Positions 1 to 5,604 of a stretch of DNA of 7,006 bases are shown one piece after another (position 1 is the first letter of the stretch; each line of letters opens with the position of its first letter). The stretch spans positions 1 through 7,006 of the forward strand of contig JALWRJ010000178.1 in NCBI GenBank assembly GCA_026994125.1. The letters run 5' to 3'. The position numbers and the translations under genes are program-made. This DNA comes from Cyclobacteriaceae bacterium (lineage in GTDB: Bacteria > Bacteroidota > Bacteroidia > Cytophagales > Cyclobacteriaceae). A model generated the notes under the pieces. The model saw only the letters and a list, made by a program, of their open reading frames with translations, was not told the origin of the DNA and did not search any database.

Positions 1-596
1 CCAAAGGTGAAAGCGTAATCTACTCCAACACTAAATTTTTTAATATAATAATTACTCGATGCATTTAAAGCATTTGTAAAGGGGTAAACCGTAGAGTCTG
101 ATGCGCTGCCGGCATAAAAATAATGGGTGTACGAAGCCCAATAACTCCACGAAGGCTCAAAGTTGCCCATATAGCCTATATCGGTAATGGTGGTGCTGTA
201 ATTAGGTATTTGGTCACTGTTCCAATAGCCCGAAACATCGGCATATACGCCCGATTTATGGTAATACGAAACCCCTGCATTAAACCCATATTGGTTTATA
301 CCAATAGTGCGCCCGGCATTGGTTACTTGGCCTGAGTAACCTGCACGCAAAGTAAACATCGATTTTAAATAGTTTTCGCTACCCAGGCTTTCGAGCAAAC
401 TAAAAAAGGAAGCAGAGTCTGAGGTTAGTTCGTCAAGCAGTAGCGAATCAAAGTACAGGTAGTCGGTTAAAAGCGAATCGTAGTTTACCGCATTGCTGTC
501 TTGGGTTTGTGCCTGGGTAGTTAAGGGTAGTAAACACCAAAAGGCTCCAAGAGCCCAGTGGTAGCAATTTGCATATATTTTTTTTGTTGAGTTCAT
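1..596 (-). CDS. Probable outer-membrane beta-barrel protein, N-terminal part (cut by window edge)
   Basis: The frame is open from an ATG at 594-596 to the window edge, giving 198 codons with no stop, so the C-terminal part is missing. Residues 1-30 look like a Sec signal peptide: K5-K6, a hydrophobic stretch at about 14-26, and a likely cut after TQAQ. Next comes an acidic Ser/Leu-rich stretch (about 31-72) in which YDSLLTDYL (39-47) is followed by the similar FDSLLLDEL (49-57). From about residue 80 the sequence has alternating aromatic and polar residues with Gly, as in transmembrane beta strands (for example FTLRAGYSG, GVSYYHKSGVYADVSGYW and FSVGVDYAFTF). It is the last visible gene of the sigma-factor cluster, 29 nt after the Spy-like gene, and probably co-transcribed. 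I do not recognise the family. Outer-membrane location is inferred from composition. A secreted beta-rich protein is the main alternative. Confidence 0.7.
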   Translation of the reverse strand, partial: MNSTKKIYANCYHWALGAFWCLLPLTTQAQTQDSNAVNYDSLLTDYLYFDSLLLDELTSDSASFFSLLESLGSENYLKSMFTLRAGYSGQVTNAGRTIGINQYGFNAGVSYYHKSGVYADVSGYWNSDQIPNYSTTITDIGYMGNFEPSWSYWASYTHYFYAGSASDSTVYPFTNALNASSNYYIKKFSVGVDYAFTF

Positions 597-625
597 CAAT
601 GGTTGTTGGGTAGGCGGCTACCGCA

Positions 626-1135
626 CTAATTATTGCCCTGCTGCCTGCGCTGCTCACGCTGGTTCATCATTTGGCGCTGTTGCATTTGCATGCGTTTTCG
701 TTCTTCGAGCCTGCGCAGTACCATTTTTCTAAAGTCATCTTCGGCTCTTCGTAAGGCTACCATTTGCCGGGCACTTATTACTGTATTCATTTTGGCTGCA
801 TACTTGTTTTCCAGGTTTAACTTTTCTTGTTTAAATTTTTGATGAGCTTTTATTAATTGTTGACTTTGCTCTTCGGTTAGGTGTTGCATGTCTAACCCTT
901 CTCTGGCTTTAAGTGCTTCTTGTTGCAGCGCCCTGCGTTCTTGGGCATATTGGTTATACAATGGCCAAAATTTTTCAGCTTGCTCGGGGGTTAAATTTAG
1001 TCGTTCGGTTATCATGGCGATACGCGCAGCTTCCAGTTTCGACCTGGCATTTTCTTTACCTTGTGGTATGTTTTGTGCCTGGCTTTGAAAGCCGGCAATA
1101 AGCGCCACTAGCATTGTTAAAATTACTTTTTTCAT
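626..1135 (-). CDS. Spy/CpxP-like periplasmic protein with two LTxxQ motifs
   Basis: This is a 169-residue exported protein. Residues 1-21 form a clear Sec signal peptide (KK, hydrophobic core, cut after SQAQ), so the mature protein should be periplasmic. The body is charged and predicted helical. It carries LTPEQ (48-52, followed by AEKFWPLYNQY) and LTEEQ (86-90), the paired LTxxQ signatures of the Spy/CpxP/ZraP group. Proteins of that group are periplasmic ATP-independent chaperones or stress sensors. The tail from residue 141 is unusual: 9 Arg/Lys, 3 acidic residues, 8 Gln and 4 Met, ending QQGNN. It contains no Cys and only two His (85, 98), so a ZraP-like zinc site is not evident. The start is an ATG 12 nt after the stop of the membrane-protein gene, which indicates an operon with the ECF sigma factor. 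The family call is good, but chaperone activity itself is inferred. Confidence 0.82.
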   Translation of the reverse strand: MKKVILTMLVALIAGFQSQAQNIPQGKENARSKLEAARIAMITERLNLTPEQAEKFWPLYNQYAQERRALQQEALKAREGLDMQHLTEEQSQQLIKAHQKFKQEKLNLENKYAAKMNTVISARQMVALRRAEDDFRKMVLRRLEERKRMQMQQRQMMNQREQRRQQGNN

Positions 1136-1147
1136 TGTATTAATGTT

Positions 1148-1612
1148 TTAAATATCAGTTATGTCTTCAATCAAAATATCATCCATAATCAGGTCAAGTT
1201 CCTGATCCGATAAATCGTTTACATCGTAGGTAAAGTCCTCTAAATTGTCGTCTTCAAACGAAACCACTTCTAAAATTTCATCCGTGGTAAGGTCGGTTTC
1301 TTCAATATACGCAACCAGTTCGCTGGTACTTACTTCGTCCAGCATTTTGGCTATTTTTGTATCATTATTAGGCATTGTTTGGTTTAGCTTAAAACCATAG
1401 TAGCCGGCTATAAGTACAAGTAGTACCAGTGGCAGTGCCCATTTCAGTGCCATACCGGGTTGTTGTATAAAGGCAGGTTTGGTGCTTTCGATGGCCTTTG
1501 CCTGAATAATGCCTGGCAGGGTATCAAAATAGCCTTCGGGTACATTAAACACCTTTTTAGGTGGAATGTCCTCCAGCTTTTTTGGGCTAGTATGGTGTTT
1601 GTTTGGTCTCAT
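1148..1612 (-). CDS. Single-pass membrane protein, candidate anti-sigma factor
   Basis: The protein has 154 residues and one clear membrane helix at about 56-74 (ALPLVLLVLIAGYYG region). The N-terminal part is basic (K5, HH, KK at 11-12, KK at 19-20), which favours a cytoplasmic N-terminus. It holds the motif FNVPEGYFDTLP (22-33). From memory, VPxGYF motifs are common in Bacteroidota membrane proteins encoded just after ECF sigma genes. The C-terminal part (81-154), which should face the periplasm, is extremely acidic: 25 Asp/Glu against 2 Lys. The gene starts with ATG 31 nt after the sigma gene and ends 12 nt before the Spy-like gene. Position and topology suggest that it binds and restrains the sigma factor. 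There is no HxxxCxxC zinc anti-sigma motif and no FecR-like domain, so the role rests on context. It could instead be an unrelated membrane component of the operon. Confidence 0.72.
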   Translation of the reverse strand: MRPNKHHTSPKKLEDIPPKKVFNVPEGYFDTLPGIIQAKAIESTKPAFIQQPGMALKWALPLVLLVLIAGYYGFKLNQTMPNNDTKIAKMLDEVSTSELVAYIEETDLTTDEILEVVSFEDDNLEDFTYDVNDLSDQELDLIMDDILIEDITDI

Positions 1613-1643
1613 TGTTGGTATGACTCAGTTGGGTGCAAATGGT

Positions 1644-2183
1644 TTAATTTCCGGTTAAAATTTCTTCAATTTTTTTAACTGCATGGTGGTAGCTTGCTTT
1701 TAAAGCGCCAATACTTGTTTTCGTAATTTCAGCAATTTCTTCGTATTTCATATCATCAAAGTATTTCATATTAAAAACCAGGCGTTGCTTGTCGGGCAGG
1801 GTAAGTAGTGCTTTTTGTAATTTAAGTTGTACTTCATCGCCCGAAATATAATATCCTTCATCAATATAATGGCATAATTCTTTTTCTACATCTACAATAG
1901 GCAGGAAGAACCGCTTTTTCTTTTTGGCCAAAAAAGTAAGGCACTCATTGGTGGCTATGCGGTATATCCAGGTATAAAGTTGCGAATCGCCTCTGAAATT
2001 TTTCCAGTACTTCCATACTTTTACAAATATTTCCTGTACCAGGTCATCGGCATCATCGTGGTTTATAACCATTTTACGTACGTGCCAGTAAATGCGTTCC
2101 TGGTATTTGCGTACCAGTAAATTGAAGCCATAATTGCGGGTGTCTTCGTTCGATAACTTTTCTATGAGCTCTGCGTCTTCCAA
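1644..2183 (-). CDS. ECF-type RNA polymerase sigma-70 factor
   Basis: This 179-residue protein has the two-domain layout of extracytoplasmic-function sigma factors and acts with core RNA polymerase at promoters. Region 2 spans about residues 21-90. It includes LVRKYQERIYWHVRKMV, then DDADDLVQEIFVKVW (43-57, the region 2.2 core-binding helix) and GDSQLYTWIYRIATNECL (65-82, the region 2.3/2.4 promoter-melting and -10 recognition part). Region 4 spans about 118-176: LLTLPDKQRLVFNMKYFDDMKYEEIAEI, then TKTSIGALKASYHHAVKKI as the helix-turn-helix that reads the -35 element. The first codon is TTG (2181-2183). The frame is closed by TAA at 2193-2195, and the only internal ATG (M38) would remove part of region 2, so TTG is the best start. 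It leads the four-gene envelope cluster. The absence of a FecR partner or an STN-type receptor argues against a FecI-like iron role. Confidence 0.93.
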   Translation of the reverse strand: MEDAELIEKLSNEDTRNYGFNLLVRKYQERIYWHVRKMVINHDDADDLVQEIFVKVWKYWKNFRGDSQLYTWIYRIATNECLTFLAKKKKRFFLPIVDVEKELCHYIDEGYYISGDEVQLKLQKALLTLPDKQRLVFNMKYFDDMKYEEIAEITKTSIGALKASYHHAVKKIEEILTGN

Positions 2184-2256
2184 AAAAGAAATTTATTTGT
2201 TGAGTAATGGTTAGAGCCACAAGCACCCCAAAGGTTTAACCGGATAGCAGATTTTT

Positions 2257-3195
2257 TTATAATTTTCGAATTCTATCCAAAATACCTTCAAAATCGCCTC
2301 TTTTGCGCACTACTAAAATTGGGAACTGCTTTTCGTTACGAATAAGTTTTTCTGCAATGCTGCCTAATAGCAGAGCTGCTTTGGTTTTACCCCTGGAGCC
2401 TACAATAATGCCATCTACCTGCTCTTTTTTCGCCAGGTCGCGTATGTCGGTGGTTTTATCTTCGTTTATATCCTCAGAAAAAACGGTTTTTATATTAACC
2501 CCTTTGGTATCTACCGTGCCTATAAACTCTTCAAAGTTGGCTTGGGCATTTTTCTTCATTATTTCGGCAAATTCTTCACGTGTTTTGCCTGAGTAATGGT
2601 AGCCCGAGGGTACGGTAAATACATTTTGGCAAATAATTTCTACTGGGTCTTTAATGCGTAAACCAATCATAATAGCTCGTTCCAGGGCTTGTTTTGAGTA
2701 TTCAGAATAATCGATGGGTACTAAAAATTTTTTAATTTGGTTGGTACGTTTTAAATGAGAACTACTGCCTATGGGTACGGTAAGCACATGGCAGGGCGAC
2801 CTGCGAGCCAGTTTGGTGGTAAATGTGCCACCTCCGTGCGAAGGCTCTTTGCTGCCTACCATTACCAGGTCAATGTTTTCTTGTTTAATTATCCGTAATA
2901 ATGGTTTTATACTTTTGGCTTCGTTGCTAATGGTAAATTTAGTGTTTACCTGGCGTTTGGGTTTAAAATGTGTTTCAATTACTTTTTCAATTTCTTTTTT
3001 CCGTTGTGCCAGGGTGTTTTTTTCCAAGTCAGGAAACTCCTTTTGCATGGCAGGCGAGAGAATAAACTCCACATCATGGATAAAATGTACATCTGTAACT
3101 TCCGAGATATCGGCAAAAAATTGTGCATAGTCCACCAATTCGCTATCCAGTTGGCTATGATCCAGGGAAATTAAAACTTTTTTAATAGGTTGCAT
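2257..3195 (-). CDS. Universal stress protein with two tandem UspA domains
   Basis: The protein is cytoplasmic, 312 residues long, and built from two UspA alpha/beta domains. Domain 1 starts KKVLISLDHSQLDSELVDYA (5-24) and ends near SPCHVLTVP (133-141). Domain 2 starts KKFLVPIDYSEYSKQALERA (155-174) and ends near FPILVVRK (291-298). Each has the Asp after the first strand (D12, D162). Domain 2 keeps a recognisable nucleotide-binding loop, GSRGKTKAALLLGS (266-279), close to the family's G-x2-G-x9-G(S/T) pattern but with 8 residues in the spacer. In domain 1 the equivalent region (GSKEPSHGGGTFTTKLARRS) does not fit the pattern. This suggests that only one site binds ATP. Such proteins usually help cells survive starvation or envelope and redox stress, but the specific role is unknown. 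The gene starts at an ATG 37 nt after the aminotransferase stop, probably in one transcript, and lies 73 nt before the sigma gene. Confidence 0.9.
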   Translation of the reverse strand: MQPIKKVLISLDHSQLDSELVDYAQFFADISEVTDVHFIHDVEFILSPAMQKEFPDLEKNTLAQRKKEIEKVIETHFKPKRQVNTKFTISNEAKSIKPLLRIIKQENIDLVMVGSKEPSHGGGTFTTKLARRSPCHVLTVPIGSSSHLKRTNQIKKFLVPIDYSEYSKQALERAIMIGLRIKDPVEIICQNVFTVPSGYHYSGKTREEFAEIMKKNAQANFEEFIGTVDTKGVNIKTVFSEDINEDKTTDIRDLAKKEQVDGIIVGSRGKTKAALLLGSIAEKLIRNEKQFPILVVRKRGDFEGILDRIRKL

Positions 3196-3232
3196 ATTGT
3201 AAGTTGTGTTTTTCAGCGTTTAAGTTAGTAAA

Positions 3233-4306
3233 TCACCAGGTTTCTACCAAGTCGGTAAGCATTTCAAATTGTTCTTTCGAATGTGTAGGGAAATTAGCAA
3301 TACGTAGTTGCTGCCCTTTCATTTTGCCATAACCCGAACCAATTATCATTTTTTTGGAAGCTAAAAAGGATTGCAAATCTTTTGTATAGCCTTGTGTATC
3401 AAGCACAATAACCGTATCGGAACGTAGCGATTTATCGGTTACAAAGGGGGTAAGTTTGGCATGCGATTCAATCATTTTATAAAAAATAGCTGATTTGTAC
3501 TTAATTTCACTACGTATCATTTGAATGCCCCGGTGTAGCATATCGGCCGTTACCTGTGCCAGCAGGTAAATGCCCAACACATTGGGGGTTGATACGGTTT
3601 GCAAATTCATGGCTTGCCGCGCCAGGGCAGTAAGGTTATGGTACGAAATAAGCCCTTTTTGCTTACTTAGGTTTTTTTCGGCACGTGCCAGACAGCGGTC
3701 GTTTACCAACCAAATACCTAAACCGGCTGGTAGGCCAAAACATTTTTGCACCGAAACATACAATGCGTCTATTTTAGTGTAATCTATGTTAAGGTAAGGG
3801 AGCGATGAAACCGCATCTACTGATATTATAGCGTCCGGGTTTTGTTCTCTTACCTTATAAATGGTGTCTAATGGCATGGCCACCCCGGTGCTGGTTTCAT
3901 TGTGGGTAAGTGCTATGTGGTCGGCTTGTTTTACTAAATTTTGCGGTATTTGCGGGAGTTGCCCCCAATCCGATTCCACCAGCAAGGTGTTTTTGCCTGC
4001 ATTTTTGGCTACTTTATAAAATTTTTCTGAAAACGCTCCATTTACCACGTGCAACGAGGTATCCGTAATAAGGCTTTCAGTGGCCAAATCCCACACCACG
4101 GTGGCCGAGTTTGTAAAAAGCACGGTATAGTTAGGTGGCAGGTTTAACAGCTCTCGTAAATGGCTATCGGCCAGCCGGTAAATGTCTTTAAACTGCTCGC
4201 TTCTATGGCTAATCGATGCAATACCACTCCGAAGTGCTTTTTTAATATGTTGCTCAACCGTGTAATACAGGCTCGATGGACCGGGGGTAAAATAGATATT
4301 ATGCAT
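3233..4306 (-). CDS. Class V PLP-dependent aminotransferase, phosphoserine-aminotransferase-like
   Basis: This 357-residue enzyme has the fold-type I layout of class V aminotransferases. The N-terminus FTPGPSSLYYTVEQHI (6-21) matches the substrate-side loop of SerC and alanine-glyoxylate aminotransferases, and SHRSEQF (33-39) is the expected His-Arg motif. TNSATVVWDLA (65-75) lies in the cofactor phosphate region, SVDAVSSLP (162-170) has the Asp (D164) that pairs with the pyridine nitrogen, and YVSVQKCFGLPAGLG (183-197) holds the likely Schiff-base lysine K188. The length and the SVQKCFGLPAG context favour phosphoserine aminotransferase (3-phosphohydroxypyruvate plus glutamate to phosphoserine plus 2-oxoglutarate, in serine synthesis). 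No serA or other serine gene is nearby, and I cannot exclude another substrate such as glyoxylate with alanine. The ATG start follows a Bacteroidota-type promoter element by 16 nt. The USP gene follows after 37 nt. Confidence 0.82.
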   Translation of the reverse strand: MHNIYFTPGPSSLYYTVEQHIKKALRSGIASISHRSEQFKDIYRLADSHLRELLNLPPNYTVLFTNSATVVWDLATESLITDTSLHVVNGAFSEKFYKVAKNAGKNTLLVESDWGQLPQIPQNLVKQADHIALTHNETSTGVAMPLDTIYKVREQNPDAIISVDAVSSLPYLNIDYTKIDALYVSVQKCFGLPAGLGIWLVNDRCLARAEKNLSKQKGLISYHNLTALARQAMNLQTVSTPNVLGIYLLAQVTADMLHRGIQMIRSEIKYKSAIFYKMIESHAKLTPFVTDKSLRSDTVIVLDTQGYTKDLQSFLASKKMIIGSGYGKMKGQQLRIANFPTHSKEQFEMLTDLVETW

Positions 4307-4560
4307 CCTGAATTTCTTTTTACAAAAATAAATTATGGCGTAGTGTTATTATTATATTCTTAACTAATTATTTTTGAATAGCCACACAGGTGTTGCAGGT
4401 TCGGTTAACCAACATTATGAATGAAACCGGGCGATGTTACCGGCAAAATAAGGCCTCAACCTATGGGTTTAGCAACTAGCTAACAGTGGACTATTGACCC
4501 GGCCAACTAGCTCAAATCCTGAATTCCAGGGTTAACACTTCCCTTCATCTGTGTGGTTTT
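4307..4560. other. Intergenic region between hydrolase and aminotransferase genes
   Basis: This 254-nt gap separates the hydrolase stop from the aminotransferase start, both on the minus strand. I find no credible ORF, tRNA or strong hairpin-plus-T terminator. The aminotransferase-proximal end is very AT-rich (about 4311-4377) and holds the promoter-like element at 4323-4330. The rest has a more balanced composition and contains a 9-bp direct repeat, CAACTAGCT (4473-4481 and 4504-4512). It also contains a distant inverted pair, CCACACAG (4382-4389) and CTGTGTGG (4549-4556), which could be chance. The region most likely holds the end of the hydrolase transcript and the start of the aminotransferase-USP transcript. 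Confidence 0.6.
4323..4330 (-). promoter_or_regulatory. Candidate -7 promoter element for the aminotransferase-USP genes
   Basis: On the minus strand this reads TATTTTTG, an exact match to the TAnnTTTG -7 element known for Bacteroidota housekeeping promoters. It ends 16 nt before the aminotransferase ATG, in a very AT-rich stretch. I see no good TTG -33 element about 19 nt further upstream, so the call rests on the -7 match and position. Confidence 0.42.
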
Positions 4561-5514
4561 TTATAGCCATTCTTTTATAAACTCGAAGGCTCTTCGTTCG
4601 CTCCAATAGCTGCCATCTTTTGCAGCAGGCCTAAAGCCAACATGCCCACCGTGGGCGGGTGTTTCGAGCCATACATAAGGATGGTTTTTAAGTTGTTCGA
4701 CCGGATAACATTCGGCTGGTAAAAAAGGGTCGTTTAAAGCATTTACGAGCAAAGTGGGTGTGGTTATACTATCCAACACATATAGTGCACTAGCCTGTTG
4801 GTAATATTCGTTGGCATCTTTAAATCCATGTAGGGGAGCTGTATATTCGTTATCGAAACTACGCAGGTCAGTAATCTGCTTAACCCCATTAATAGGAAAC
4901 TGGTCGCCCATTAGTGCATTTTTGCGTTTTAGTTTTTTCTTTAGCCGAACCAAAAAACGGTGGGTATAAAGTTTATTTTTAGGTTTCGAAATTTCGTTGC
5001 ATCCGGCATTCAAATCTACCGGGGTCGAAAAAGCCACACCGCATTTTATGCTTTTATCGTTTGTTTCAGCCAGGTATTTTAAGGTTAGGTTGCCTCCCAG
5101 GCTAAAGCCTACCAATGCAATGTGTTTGTAAGCATTGGTTTGTGCATGCGCCACAATGGTTTGCAAATCGTAAGTGGCAGCACTGTGGTAAAATATCTTT
5201 TTCTTGTTCATCTCATTGCCGCATCCACGGTAGTTCCAGGCCAGCACATCGAGGCCTTGCTGTTGCAGGTAGCGTGCCATACCTAGTATGTATTGGCTTT
5301 TCGTACTGCCTTCCAGTCCGTGCGATAAAATAACCAAGCTGTTAGCTCCGCTGGTGTACCAGTCTATCTCTAAAAAATCTCCATCGGGTGTGTTAATTTG
5401 CTCTGTGCTGCTTGGAGAAATCCTAACTTTTCTAAACAGGTTGGGCAGGCCTGTTTCAATATGTTGGCCGGTCCAAAATAAAGGTTTTTTATACGATGAG
5501 TTTTTAACGAGCAT
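4561..5514 (-). CDS. YheT-family alpha/beta hydrolase
   Basis: This is a 317-residue alpha/beta-hydrolase of the YheT/COG0429 type, which includes putative esterases of unknown natural substrate. The N-terminal SSYKKPLFWTGQHIETGLPNLFRKV (6-30) is typical of the family and precedes the fold. Residues 63-70 (LSHGLEGS) form the oxyanion region, and WNYRGCGN (93-100) is the family's conserved loop. The nucleophile elbow is GFSLGG (136-141, Ser138). The probable triad acid is Asp262 in NALNDPFLP, and the His is His291 in AHGGHVGF. There is no signal peptide, so it is probably cytoplasmic. I chose the ATG at 5512-5514. A longer frame exists from a TTG at 5548-5550, but its 12 extra residues (FYFGCYFFTTG) do not resemble the family and would run into the promoter region. 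It is divergent from the TonB receptor gene and has no evident operon partner. Confidence 0.88.
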   Translation of the reverse strand: MLVKNSSYKKPLFWTGQHIETGLPNLFRKVRISPSSTEQINTPDGDFLEIDWYTSGANSLVILSHGLEGSTKSQYILGMARYLQQQGLDVLAWNYRGCGNEMNKKKIFYHSAATYDLQTIVAHAQTNAYKHIALVGFSLGGNLTLKYLAETNDKSIKCGVAFSTPVDLNAGCNEISKPKNKLYTHRFLVRLKKKLKRKNALMGDQFPINGVKQITDLRSFDNEYTAPLHGFKDANEYYQQASALYVLDSITTPTLLVNALNDPFLPAECYPVEQLKNHPYVWLETPAHGGHVGFRPAAKDGSYWSERRAFEFIKEWL

Positions 5515-5555
5515 GCCGGTGGTAAAAAAGTAACAACCAAAGTAAAACAATTTCG

Positions 5556-5585
5556 TTGGTAGCTAAAAATAAATGCTGATTTTTG
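5556..5585 (+). promoter_or_regulatory. Candidate Bacteroidota promoter for the TonB-dependent receptor
   Basis: TTG at 5556-5558 is followed after 19 nt by GATTTTTG (5578-5585). This fits the Bacteroidota pattern of a -33 TTG and a -7 TAnnTTTG with one mismatch. Transcription would start near 5591-5593, giving a leader of about 12-14 nt before the ATG at 5605. The TTG sits in one arm of a short inverted repeat (ACCAA 5536-5540, TTGGT 5556-5560). Confidence 0.5.
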
Positions 5586-5604
5586 CCATCGTTATCCTAA
5601 ACCA

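Noticed and set aside
1644..2183. FecI-type iron-responsive sigma factor
   Set aside because: There is no FecR-like domain in the following gene, and the receptor in the window lacks an STN domain and is 3.4 kb away on the opposite strand.
2184..2256. Possible terminator or promoter between the USP and sigma genes
   Set aside because: The best hairpin is GGTT-A-AACC with a 4-bp stem, too weak to call a terminator. The nearest promoter-like string on the minus strand is AACCTTTG, which mismatches TAnnTTTG and lacks a -33 partner. Readthrough from the USP gene remains possible.
2771..3130. 119-residue open frame on the plus strand opposite the USP gene
   Set aside because: It is a shadow of the USP coding sequence, which has clear UspA motifs in the other strand.
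4417..4483. Two overlapping plus-strand mini-ORFs of about 20 codons in the intergenic region
   Set aside because: No ribosome site, no recognisable motif, and no coding bias. They are short enough to be chance.
4382..4556. Inverted repeat CCACACAG (4382-4389) / CTGTGTGG (4549-4556), a possible small mobile element (MITE-like) boundary
   Set aside because: The arms are only 8 bp, there is no clear target-site duplication, and one such pair is expected by chance in a region of this size.
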